A DNA stretch of 8,174 bases, taken from assembly GCA_023392205.1 (NCBI GenBank), contig JAEVZN010000340.1:1-8174 (forward strand), written 5' to 3'. Shown here piece by piece: positions 1 through 6,478 of this stretch. How positions within the stretch are numbered: position 1 is the first letter of the stretch; each line of letters begins with the position of its first letter. The notes beneath the pieces were generated by a model that had not been told where the DNA came from, made no database searches, and was given only the letters and a program-made list of their open reading frames with translations. This DNA is from Pseudomonadota bacterium (lineage in GTDB: Bacteria > Pseudomonadota > Alphaproteobacteria > Rhizobiales > Xanthobacteraceae). The position numbers were made by a program, and so were the translations under genes.

Positions 1-98
1 TGTTAGAGCGTTTTCGAGCGAAGTGGATACCGGTTCGCGTGAAGAAAACGCGTCAATGCAAGAAACCAGAGCCCCGGCTTTGATTCTTTCAAAGCCCG
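1..98. repeat. Dispersed palindromic intergenic repeat, Rhizobiales type (left end may be cut)
   Basis: Two nested or adjacent hairpins are visible. The first pairs GCGTTTTC (8-15) with GAAAACGC (44-51), and inside it GCGAA (18-22) pairs with TTCGC (34-38). The second is GGCTTTGA (76-83), a 5-nt loop, then TCAAAGCC (89-96), all perfect. The core around 'gagcgaagtggataccggtt' matches my memory of a very abundant intergenic repeat in Bradyrhizobium and relatives, in which a conserved first half is followed by a hairpin of varying sequence. The family assignment is recollection; the palindromes are seen directly. It lies between an unseen upstream gene and the DUF1232 gene and may act as a transcript end or stability element. 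Confidence 0.7.
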
Positions 99-174
99 TA
101 CGGGTCTGGCCTGGACGCTTGCGGCGACCGGCGACAATCGCCATTTAAAGGACCTGCGACTGCGGGAGGAGAGG

Positions 175-525
175 ATGAACCGCGCGGAGACTGCTGACGA
201 GACGTTTTCCGGCTCCACCGACGAGTGGACGGTTCGGCGCGGATTCTGGCCGAAAATCGGCCGCTTCGCCGGCAGGCTGCCCTTCGCCGAGGATCTGCTG
301 GCCGCCTATTACTGCGCCTTCGACCGGCAGACGCCGATGCAGGTGCGCATGGTGCTGCTGGGCGCGCTGGCTTATTTCGTGGTGCCGATGGATGCCGTAC
401 CGGACCTTCTGCCGCTGGTCGGGTTCACCGACGACGCCGCGGTGCTGGCGGCAGCCATGAAGGTGGTGATGACGGCGATCCAGCCCGAGCATCGGGAAGC
501 CGCGCGCCGCAAGCTCGCGGAATAG
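175..525 (+). CDS. DUF1232 (YkvA-like) small protein
   Basis: A 116-residue protein with the DUF1232 signature: AYFVVPMDAVPDLLPLVGF at residues 66-84, followed by TDDAAVL at 85-91. This is the family's pattern of a short hydrophobic helix with a Pro/Asp-rich loop and a DD pair. Residues about 57-72 could form one membrane-associated helix; there is no signal peptide. The ATG at 175 has a strong ribosome site, GGGAGG at 164-169 with a 5-nt gap, which fixes the start. The stop is TAG at 523-525. Length is usual for the family. No biochemical function is established for DUF1232 that I can state with confidence. It is convergent with the dehydratase gene and probably unrelated to the operon on the other strand. 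Confidence 0.88.
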   Translation: MNRAETADETFSGSTDEWTVRRGFWPKIGRFAGRLPFAEDLLAAYYCAFDRQTPMQVRMVLLGALAYFVVPMDAVPDLLPLVGFTDDAAVLAAAMKVVMTAIQPEHREAARRKLAE

Positions 526-537
526 AGCTGCGGCGGG

Positions 538-2241
538 TCAGTCCGGAACCCGCGTCAGGAAATCGAAATCGCAGCCCTCGTCCGCCTGCTGCACATGCTG
601 GCGATAGAGCTTCGCGTAGCCGCGCCGCGCGTCTTCCGGGACCGGGGGCGCCTTCCATGACTTAAGACGCTCCTCAAGCTCGGCATCGCTCACCAGCAAG
701 TCGAGGCTGCGGTTCGCGACATCGAGTTTGATCCGGTCGCCGGTCCGCACCAGCGCCAGCGGACCGCCCACGGCGGATTCCGGCGAGACATGCAGCACGA
801 TGGTGCCGAAGGCCGTCCCGCTCATGCGCGCATCGGAAATGCGTACCATGTCCTTCACGCCCTGCTGCGCGAGCTTTTTTGGAATCGGGATATAGCCCGC
901 TTCCGGCATGCCGGGCGCGCCAATGGGACCGGCATTGCGCATCACGATGACGTCTTCCGCGGTGATGTCGAGCGCCGGATCGTCGATCCGGTCTGTCATG
1001 TCGGCGACCGATTCGAACACCACGGCGCGGCCTTCATGCTGCATCAGTTTCGGCGACGCCGCGCCCTGCTTGATGACGGCGCCGCGCGGACAGAGATTGC
1101 CGCGCAGCACGGCGAGACCGCCCTCTTTTTTCAACGGCGCGTTGCGCGGGCGGATCACGGTCTGGCCCGGCACATCCTCGAAAGTTTTGATGGCATCGCC
1201 GAGCGTACCGCCCATCACATGCTTCGCATCGAGCTTGAGCACGTCCTTCAATTCCTGCATCAGCCGCGGCACGCCCCCGGCATAATGGAAATGCTCCATG
1301 TAATGATCGCCGGACGGCTTCAGGTCGACCAGCACCGGCGTCCGCTTGCCGATCTCGTCATATTCCTCAAGCGACAGCGGCGTACTGGTGCGGCCGGCAA
1401 TGGCGGACAGATGCACGACGCCGTTGGTCGAGCCGCCGATCGCCTGCAGCATGACAATCGCATTATGCAGCGCGTCCCTGGTGATGATCTCGGACGGCTT
1501 CGGCGCTCCGGTCTTTGCCAGCGCCGCCGCCTGCTTGCCGGTCGCTTCCGCGATCCGCACCCGATCCGCATGCGGCGCGGGAATGGTGGCCGCTCCCGGC
1601 AGCGTCATGCCCATGGCTTCCATCATGCAGGCGATGGTGGAGGCCGTGCCCATCACCCCGCAGGTGCCGACCGAGGGCACCAGCCGCTCGTTTGCCACCT
1701 CAATGTCTTCGCCCGACATACGGCCGCCGCGGAATTCACCCCACAAGCGGCGACAGTCTGTGCAGGCGCCGAGCACCTCGCCCTTGAAATGACCGACCAG
1801 CATCGGACCCACCGGCAGCACGATGGTGGGGCGGTCGGCGCTCACCGCCGCCATCACCTGCGCCGGCGTGGTCTTGTCGCAGCCACCGATCAGCACGACC
1901 GAGTCGACCGGCAGCGCGCGGATCATCTCCTCGGTATCCATCGCCATCAGATTGCGCAGGAACATCGAGGTTGGATAGGCGAAGCTTTCGTGAATCGAAA
2001 TGGTCGGGAACACCATCGGCATCGCGCCGGCCAGCATCACGCCGCGCTTCACCGCCTCGATCAGTTGCGGCACGTTGCCGTGGCAGGGATTGAAATCGGA
2101 ATAGGTGTTGGTGATGCCGACGATGGGGCGATCCAGCGCGTCATCCGAATAACCCATGCCCTTGATGAAGGCCTTGCGCAGAAACAGCGAGAAGTCCTTG
2201 TCGCCGTAACTGGTCAGGCCCTTGCGCATTCCCGAAGACAC
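538..2241 (-). CDS. IlvD/Edd-family [2Fe-2S] dehydratase, probably sugar-acid (aldonate) dehydratase
   Basis: A 567-residue cytoplasmic enzyme that should remove water from an aldonic or dihydroxy acid to give a 2-keto-3-deoxy acid. Candidate cluster cysteines are C53 (FNPCHGN), C121 (GGCDKTTPA) and C194 (GTCGVMGTAST). Their spacing of 68 and 73 matches what I recall for Rhizobium L-arabinonate dehydratase (C59, C127, C200). The same offset of six places E85, D122, K123 and E447 on the metal ligands and S474 (RMSGTAFG) on the catalytic Ser. CDKTTPA and VMGTAST are sugar-acid dehydratase variants rather than the IlvD biosynthetic forms, so L-arabinonate/D-xylonate-type chemistry is favoured; the exact substrate is not determinable. 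The start is GTG at 2241, chosen because GGGAG (2249-2253) sits 7 nt upstream; an ATG at 2229 is possible. It is last in the block, 105 nt after the TctC gene. Confidence 0.93.
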   Translation of the reverse strand: MSSGMRKGLTSYGDKDFSLFLRKAFIKGMGYSDDALDRPIVGITNTYSDFNPCHGNVPQLIEAVKRGVMLAGAMPMVFPTISIHESFAYPTSMFLRNLMAMDTEEMIRALPVDSVVLIGGCDKTTPAQVMAAVSADRPTIVLPVGPMLVGHFKGEVLGACTDCRRLWGEFRGGRMSGEDIEVANERLVPSVGTCGVMGTASTIACMMEAMGMTLPGAATIPAPHADRVRIAEATGKQAAALAKTGAPKPSEIITRDALHNAIVMLQAIGGSTNGVVHLSAIAGRTSTPLSLEEYDEIGKRTPVLVDLKPSGDHYMEHFHYAGGVPRLMQELKDVLKLDAKHVMGGTLGDAIKTFEDVPGQTVIRPRNAPLKKEGGLAVLRGNLCPRGAVIKQGAASPKLMQHEGRAVVFESVADMTDRIDDPALDITAEDVIVMRNAGPIGAPGMPEAGYIPIPKKLAQQGVKDMVRISDARMSGTAFGTIVLHVSPESAVGGPLALVRTGDRIKLDVANRSLDLLVSDAELEERLKSWKAPPVPEDARRGYAKLYRQHVQQADEGCDFDFLTRVPD

Positions 2242-2248
2242 GCCACGG

Positions 2249-2260
2249 CTCCCTCTCCTT
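2249..2260 (-). promoter_or_regulatory. Ribosome binding site deciding the GTG start of the dehydratase
   Basis: On the minus strand a purine run (AAGGAGAGGGAG) precedes the GTG at 2241. GGGAG at 2249-2253 is 7 nt from the GTG, ideal spacing, whereas the in-frame ATG at 2229 would be 19 nt away. This supports the non-ATG start. Confidence 0.6.
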
Positions 2261-2292
2261 CCGTTCAGGCCGCGCAGGCGAGACTGAACGGA
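2260..2292. promoter_or_regulatory. Perfect 9-bp inverted repeat just ahead of the dehydratase ribosome site
   Basis: TCCGTTCAG (2260-2268) and CTGAACGGA (2284-2292) are exact reverse complements separated by 15 nt. In the minus-strand transcript this forms a stem-loop that ends right at the AGGAGAGGGAG ribosome-site region. It lies in the 105-nt gap after the TctC gene. It could be an mRNA stabiliser or processing site, a translational control hairpin, or a DNA operator. There is no U-run, so it is not a classical terminator. Confidence 0.5.
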
Positions 2293-2346
2293 TGTCGAGT
2301 GTCTCTAGGGAGTAAGCTTCAGACGCGCAAGGGGCGATGCGAAGCG

Positions 2347-3333
2347 TTACTGCAGCTTCACGCCGGCCTTTTTCACAGTCTCGGACCAGAGGTCCGCTTC
2401 CGCCTTGAGACCGGCCGCGAATTGCTCCGGTGTCTCTTTCGGGACTTGCAGGCCAAGGGTCTTGAAACGCTCGATGACATTCGGCTCCTTGAGGGCCGCC
2501 TGCACCGCCTCGCGCAATTTCGCGATGACTGGCTCCGGCGTGCCCGTGGGAACCGCCATGCCCCACCAGTTCGACCCCGTGAAACCGGGCAGCCCGCTCT
2601 CGCCGAGCGTGGGCACGTCCGGTAATTCCGGCAGCCGTTCGGCGGTTGCCACGGCAAGCGCCGTGAACTTGCCATCCTTCAGATGGCCGAGGCCGGCGGC
2701 AAGCCCAACGGTGAACAACTGGATGTCGTTTTGAAGCAGCGCCATCACCCCTTGCGGCGAACCGCGATAGGGGATGTGCTGCATGTCGAGATCGCGCGCG
2801 AGCTTGATGCGTTCGAGCAGCAGGTGATTGACCGTCCCGGGTGCGGGGGATCCAAAATTCACCTTCGCCGGGTTGGCCTTCACGTATTCGAGGAATTCGG
2901 CAAAATTCTTCGCCGGGACTGCCGGGTTGGAGAACAGCACAAGCGGTACGTCGGCAAGTTTGGCGACCGGCGAGAGATCCTTCAGCGGATCGAAATTCAT
3001 CTTCGTCGTGAATTGATTGATGACGAAATTATTGGTCGCGGTGACGACCAGATTATAGCCGTCCGGAGCCGATTTCGCGACCTCCTGCGTACCGATGTTG
3101 CCTGCCGCGCCGGGCTTGGCTTCCACGATCAGCTTCTGGCCGAGCACCTCTTCCATCTTCGGCGCCAGCAGCCGCACCACCGCTTCCGACACGCCGCCGG
3201 CCGTATAGGTCAGGACCACTCGGATCGGCTTGGCGGGGTAATCTTGCGCTTGAACCGCAGCATTCGGCATTGCCGCCGTCAAAGAAAGACACGCGGCACC
3301 GATGAGAAACGATCTGAAACCGAAACGAGACAT
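2347..3333 (-). CDS. Bug/TctC-family periplasmic tripartite tricarboxylate transporter receptor
   Basis: A 328-residue secreted solute-binding protein, the usual length for the family. Residues 1-29 form a Sec signal peptide: a basic start, a hydrophobic core at about 8-21, and likely cleavage after VQA (29) ahead of QDYPAKPI. The mature protein carries Bug hallmarks: YPAKPIRVVLTYTAGG near the N terminus, PGAAGNIGTQEVAKSAPDGY, IPYRGSPQGVMALL, and a C-terminal stretch with LPDVPTLGESGLPGF. The family captures carboxylates such as tricarboxylates, amino acids or aromatic acids. The ligand here cannot be read from sequence. In the ligand loop AGGVSE has Glu where many homologues have Asp. The start ATG at 3333 has AGGAG (3340-3344) 6 nt upstream; the stop is TAA. 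No TctA/TctB membrane genes lie in the window, so it is an orphan receptor here, between the MBL and dehydratase genes. Confidence 0.95.
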   Translation of the reverse strand: MSRFGFRSFLIGAACLSLTAAMPNAAVQAQDYPAKPIRVVLTYTAGGVSEAVVRLLAPKMEEVLGQKLIVEAKPGAAGNIGTQEVAKSAPDGYNLVVTATNNFVINQFTTKMNFDPLKDLSPVAKLADVPLVLFSNPAVPAKNFAEFLEYVKANPAKVNFGSPAPGTVNHLLLERIKLARDLDMQHIPYRGSPQGVMALLQNDIQLFTVGLAAGLGHLKDGKFTALAVATAERLPELPDVPTLGESGLPGFTGSNWWGMAVPTGTPEPVIAKLREAVQAALKEPNVIERFKTLGLQVPKETPEQFAAGLKAEADLWSETVKKAGVKLQ

Positions 3334-3379
3334 GGCCTGCTCCTGAAGGTGTTGATGCTTGGTCTGGACAGTCCCGGCG

Positions 3380-3398
3380 GCAGCCTTGCGCCGGCTGC
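3380..3398. repeat. Short GC-rich intercistronic hairpin
   Basis: GCAGCC (3380-3385) and GGCTGC (3393-3398) form a perfect 6-bp stem with a 7-nt loop in the 83-nt gap between the MBL and TctC genes. There is no U-run after it on the transcribed minus strand. It may be a processing or stability element, or chance in GC-rich DNA. Confidence 0.25.
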
Positions 3399-3416
3399 TT
3401 CTCGCGTTTCTTGAAT

Positions 3417-4472
3417 TCAGAACTTCGGAAACAATTGTTTGTCCGCGAGCCAGCGCGACATCTGCAGCCGCTGCTTGCGCGAACCGGACAGGAACGACGA
3501 ATGCTCCTTCTTGTTGGGCCAGACGTGATCGGGCGTCACCGCCATCCGCACCAGGATCTCGTCCTTTGTCACGTTGAAGACCATGAGATCCTGCGCCAGC
3601 GTCAGCGGGCCTTGCCAGCCCTGCCGCACGTCACGTTCCATCTCTGCGGCCGTGTCGAAATCGTTAAAGAAGTGGTAGATCACCGCATGGCGCGGATTGG
3701 TGCGCGCGAAGACATGCCCGACCTCGCTCGGTGCCGTATGGGCGATGGTGCCGATGCCCTTCGCCATCCGCTCGTCATAGCCGGAGCGCTCCATCAGCTG
3801 CGAAACCGTGTTGAAGGCCTCGTGCACCAGCAGGTCGGCGCCCTGCGCATTGTCGACAAAGAACTGGCTTGGCGTGGTATCTCCCGAAAAGACAAAGCAC
3901 AGCCCGTTCCATTCCAGCCGCAGGCTGACCGGCCCATCATAGATATGAATGGCGGGGAAGCTTTTGATGATGACGCCGTTCTTCTCATAGATCGTGCCGG
4001 TCGTGGCGAAGTCGAATTCGTGTATCTCGACCTCGGCGCCGGCATCGGGCAGCAGGCCATGCCGCGTATCCGTATCCCAGGCAAACGACTCCATCTGCTT
4101 TTCGACGAAATGACGCATGCCGTATTTCGGCTCGGGTCCGGACGGACCGTAAACAATCAGGGGCTTGGAGCGGCCGCCAGCCCAGCTGCCGATCCAGACC
4201 TGTGCGAAATCGCCGACATGATCCGTATGCAGATGCGTGGCGAAAAACGCCGTGATGTCCTGGTGCGGAATCTCCAGCGCGGTGAAATTCGTCTGCGATC
4301 CCGAGCCGAAATCCCAGACAAATTTGTCGCCGTTACCGAGTTCGATCAGCCATGACGTATTGGCCTGTGCGCGGCGCACGAAAGGCCGCCCCGTTCCCAA
4401 CGCGGTCACGCGCATTTCGTCAGGAGCAAGTTCCTCAGTATTGGGAAAATAATAATCGCGCTTCGAAGCCAT
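3417..4472 (-). CDS. MBL-fold (RNase Z/GntH-like) metallo-hydrolase
   Basis: A 351-residue predicted cytoplasmic Zn hydrolase with no signal peptide. Metal ligands are visible in order: HLHTDH (H80, H82, D84, H85), H176 (AIHI), D198 (SGDTTPS) and H267 (YHFFND), the RNase Z-like arrangement. The N-terminal pattern ELAPDEMRVTALGTG, the LEWNGLCFVFSGDT segment and the C-terminal MAVTPDHVWPNKKEH match a conserved proteobacterial family that I recall being annotated after guanitoxin-cluster GntH. That name does not prove the function. Beside a sugar-acid dehydratase and a carboxylate receptor, a lactonase or esterase role is a reasonable inference. The start ATG at 4472 has only a weak ribosome site, so translation may be coupled to the small ORF ending 18 nt upstream. 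The next gene, TctC, follows after 83 nt. Confidence 0.9.
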   Translation of the reverse strand: MASKRDYYFPNTEELAPDEMRVTALGTGRPFVRRAQANTSWLIELGNGDKFVWDFGSGSQTNFTALEIPHQDITAFFATHLHTDHVGDFAQVWIGSWAGGRSKPLIVYGPSGPEPKYGMRHFVEKQMESFAWDTDTRHGLLPDAGAEVEIHEFDFATTGTIYEKNGVIIKSFPAIHIYDGPVSLRLEWNGLCFVFSGDTTPSQFFVDNAQGADLLVHEAFNTVSQLMERSGYDERMAKGIGTIAHTAPSEVGHVFARTNPRHAVIYHFFNDFDTAAEMERDVRQGWQGPLTLAQDLMVFNVTKDEILVRMAVTPDHVWPNKKEHSSFLSGSRKQRLQMSRWLADKQLFPKF

Positions 4473-4490
4473 TTTACTGCTTTGTCCGTT

Positions 4491-4661
4491 CTAGGCCTTG
4501 ATGTGGGATTTTCCGGAAGCGGAGACCTGCGACGTATCGCGGCGCTGCGCTTTCGGGCCAGGCCCGCGCATGTAATGGCGTTCAGGCCGGTACACATTCG
4601 TGTTTCGGCGAAACCGGCTCGTGAGCTTGGCGATCCAGGCGGTGAGAAACACAAACTTCAT
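4491..4661 (-). CDS. Small basic hypothetical protein, 56 residues
   Basis: The sequence begins MKFVFLTAWIAKLTSRF, a short hydrophobic/amphipathic segment, then becomes strongly basic and Pro/Gly containing (NVYRPERHYMRGPGPK) with a polar C terminus. I do not recognise a family. Evidence that it is real: GGAGGA at 4671-4676 lies 9 nt before the ATG at 4661; it fills the otherwise empty gap between marR (31 nt after its stop) and the MBL gene (18 nt before its start) on the same strand; and by hand count 42 of 56 codons end in G or C, as in the neighbouring genes. The stop is TAG at 4491-4493. It could be a small membrane-peripheral protein or a leader ORF coupled to MBL translation. A longer reading frame reaching 4718 overlaps marR and is less likely. 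Confidence 0.5.
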   Translation of the reverse strand: MKFVFLTAWIAKLTSRFRRNTNVYRPERHYMRGPGPKAQRRDTSQVSASGKSHIKA

Positions 4662-4692
4662 CGTTACGATTCCTCCGCCCCGCATGCTGCGC

Positions 4693-5337
4693 CTAATCGA
4701 TGTCCAGGTCGGCCACATCTGCCATCATGCGGACATTCGCCTTGACCCGGCGCAATACCCGCATCAGCGTCTCGAATTCTGCGGGCTCGACGCCCTTCAG
4801 CACGTTGCGGTAATGCGCCTGCAGCACCGAACGGGTTTCCTCGAAGACGGCGCGGCCCTTCCCGGTGAGCCGCACGGCCAATGCGCGGCGGTCATCCGGC
4901 AGCGGCGCACGCTCGACCAGACCGTCCCTCTGCATATCGTCGAGCAGGCGTCCCAGGCTGGAGCGGTCGAGCACTGCAAGCTGGGCGATCTCGCCGATGG
5001 TCTGGCCTTCCTTCTGGCGCAACGCCGACATGGCGCGCCACATCGGCACGCTGAGCCCGCGTGGCCGCAGCACACGGCCGAGATTGAGCTGGTTCTGCCG
5101 CTGGATCGCGGCGAAGTAATGCATCGGATAATCGGTGATGCGATATGGCAAGGCCGTTGCGGCCTTACCGGTGCGCGAACGCGGCGCGGCCTCCGGGTTT
5201 TCTACCGCAGCACGAGGCACGGCCCGCGGTTCAGTGCCGCCCGTATCCTTACTGGAATGCGGACTTTTGCGCGCCGGACGCCCCGCCCGGACAGAGGGGG
5301 CGCCGCGGGCGAGCTTGCGGGTCTGCGACTTTTCCAT
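4693..5337 (-). CDS. MarR-family transcriptional regulator
   Basis: A 214-residue winged-helix regulator, longer than the usual 140-160 because of a 60-odd residue N-terminal tail rich in Arg, Ala and Pro with no apparent fold. The MarR domain begins about residue 65 (YRITDYPMHYF). Helices LSVPMWRAMSAL and TIGEIAQLAVL lead to the recognition helix DRSSLGRLLDDM (about 124-135), and the wing carries DDRRALAVRLTGKG (148-161). This is the classic MarR pattern, usually a dimeric repressor released by a small aromatic or carboxylate ligand. The start is ATG at 5337; the frame remains open to a TTG at 5373, but that would translate through the operator. No Shine-Dalgarno is seen, and the predicted promoter puts the transcript start at or beside the ATG. 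It probably represses itself and the downstream block. Confidence 0.9.
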   Translation of the reverse strand: MEKSQTRKLARGAPSVRAGRPARKSPHSSKDTGGTEPRAVPRAAVENPEAAPRSRTGKAATALPYRITDYPMHYFAAIQRQNQLNLGRVLRPRGLSVPMWRAMSALRQKEGQTIGEIAQLAVLDRSSLGRLLDDMQRDGLVERAPLPDDRRALAVRLTGKGRAVFEETRSVLQAHYRNVLKGVEPAEFETLMRVLRRVKANVRMMADVADLDID

Positions 5338-5367
5338 GCCAGATATAATACTAATATTATATCTGGC
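5338..5367. promoter_or_regulatory. MarR operator candidate: perfect 13-bp inverted repeat
   Basis: GCCAGATATAATA (5338-5350) and TATTATATCTGGC (5355-5367) are exact reverse complements around a 4-nt centre, ctaa. The repeat directly abuts the marR ATG at 5337, and its AT-rich core contrasts sharply with the GC-rich surroundings. MarR proteins bind palindromes of this sort as dimers and often autoregulate. The core contains TATAAT on both strands (5344-5349 plus, 5356-5361 minus). Confidence 0.8.
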
Positions 5368-5373
5368 GGACAA
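5345..5373 (-). promoter_or_regulatory. Likely marR promoter producing a leaderless transcript
   Basis: On the minus strand TTGTCC (5368-5373; 4 of 6 matches to TTGACA) and TATTAT (5345-5350; 5 of 6 matches to TATAAT) are separated by exactly 17 nt. Seven bases then separate TATTAT from the ATG at 5337, so initiation would fall at or next to the A of ATG. An alternative -10, TATAAT at 5356-5361, would give a leader of about 12 nt, still without a ribosome site. Either way the palindrome covers the promoter. Confidence 0.5.
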
Positions 5374-5463
5374 GAGGCTGCGGGCGACCGCATTGGGCAG
5401 AGCGCCGGAAGAGAAAAAAATGAAAGACGGCGAACCGGGATCGGGGCAGGGGCTGGAAGCTCG

Positions 5464-6456
5464 TCAGCCCGGACCGGCCTTATCCGCCGTCACGATCTCG
5501 CGCGCCGCAAGGTGAAGGCATTCCATCAGCCGGGTAGCGGCAGGCGAAAGATTTCGGCCACGCACCCGCGCCACCGACAATGCGGCGGCCGGACGCGCTG
5601 TAGCCACGGCAATCCGCCGAAGAAGGCCTAGCCGCTCGAAATAAACAACGATGTCTTCGGATAGCACCCAGAGCATGTTGCGAACATTCATCAGGCTGAC
5701 ATTGGTCTGGATGGATGACGATTCGACCATGCAGCGGCCCGGCCTGCGCTTGATACGGCGGAATATCCGCTCGATGGCCGCGCGCATCGGCGTGCCCTCC
5801 TGCGGCAAAATCCAGTCCTGTTCGGCCAGTTGCGCCCAGTTCGCCTCGCTCTGCCGCACCAGCGGATGCTGGGGCCCGGCCACGATCAGCACCCGCGGAT
5901 CGTAGAGATCGTCGAGCAGGAAATCACGGTGAACCAGCGCCGGCTCGACCCGGCCGACGACCAGATCGAGGCGTCCGTCGCGCAACATCGCAAAATGCTC
6001 CTCCATCGCACCTTCGCGCATGGTGATCACGATGCCCGGCGCCTCGTCGAGCAAAAGCGACAGCGCGCGCGGCACCAGCACATAGGAGGCGCCGATCCCC
6101 GCACCGATTGCAGCGACGCCGGTCAGGCCGCCGGCTATCGCTTCCAGATCGGCCTGGGCGCGGTCGAGATGGCCGACCATGTTCGCAGCATGCCGGATCA
6201 GTGCCCGCCCTGCGGCGGTCGGCCGCAAGGTCCGGCCGGATTTCTCGAACAACAGCATGCCCAGATCGTCCGACAGCGCGCCCAGCAGTTTCGACGCCGC
6301 CGGCTGCGAGAGCCGCGTCGCGTGCGCTGCCGCGCTCAGGGTTTGAGCCTGATCGAGTGCGGCCAGCAGTTCGAGCTGCCGCATCCGTACCCGCCGCCGC
6401 AGCGGCTGGGCCGATTTGCGCAAGGTGGAGGACAGCGCAGGCGGGCGTTTCGACAT
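5464..6456 (-). CDS. LysR-family transcriptional regulator, GbpR-like
   Basis: A 330-residue DNA-binding regulator, normal to slightly long for the family. An N-terminal basic stretch of about 24 residues precedes the winged helix-turn-helix. That domain runs from MRQLELLAALDQ (about 25) through LSQPAASKLLGALSDDLG (49-66) and LFEKSGRTLRPTAAG (69-83), followed by the linker helix and a type 2 periplasmic-binding-like effector domain from about residue 110. GRLDLVVGRVEP, LYDPRVLIVAGPQHPL and DWILPQEGTPMRAAIE are typical of the GbpR/PcaQ-like group, whose ligands are sugars or aromatic and small acids. The start ATG at 6456 was chosen because upstream extension passes through the divergent promoter; the ribosome site is weak (AAGTGG). 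The gene diverges from the ligase gene and probably regulates it. It ends 126 nt before marR on the same strand. Confidence 0.93.
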   Translation of the reverse strand: MSKRPPALSSTLRKSAQPLRRRVRMRQLELLAALDQAQTLSAAAHATRLSQPAASKLLGALSDDLGMLLFEKSGRTLRPTAAGRALIRHAANMVGHLDRAQADLEAIAGGLTGVAAIGAGIGASYVLVPRALSLLLDEAPGIVITMREGAMEEHFAMLRDGRLDLVVGRVEPALVHRDFLLDDLYDPRVLIVAGPQHPLVRQSEANWAQLAEQDWILPQEGTPMRAAIERIFRRIKRRPGRCMVESSSIQTNVSLMNVRNMLWVLSEDIVVYFERLGLLRRIAVATARPAAALSVARVRGRNLSPAATRLMECLHLAAREIVTADKAGPG

Positions 6457-6478
6457 ATGCCACTTATGACATGAATTG

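Noticed and set aside
790..2625. A 611-codon open frame on the plus strand opposite the dehydratase and the end of the TctC gene.
   Set aside because: It is His/Arg-rich with no recognisable motif and lies antisense to a gene with all catalytic residues; such frames are common in GC-rich DNA.
5338..5373. Extending MarR to a TTG at 5373.
   Set aside because: The extra 12 residues would be encoded by the operator palindrome; promoter placement favours ATG at 5337.
5368..5463. Possible Rho-independent terminator after lysR (T-run on the minus strand near 5415-5421).
   Set aside because: No convincing GC-rich stem precedes the T-run; only a weak CGA/TCG pairing. Nothing else is identifiable in this gap apart from the marR -35 at its left end.
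2683..5631. Long plus-strand frames at 2683-3414, 3411-4355 and 4600-5631.
   Set aside because: All are antisense to the TctC, MBL, small-ORF and MarR/LysR genes, have biased His/Arg/Gln composition and no family motif.
5830..6474. Plus-strand frame opposite the LysR gene.
   Set aside because: Arg/Gln-rich shadow of a well-supported LysR coding sequence.
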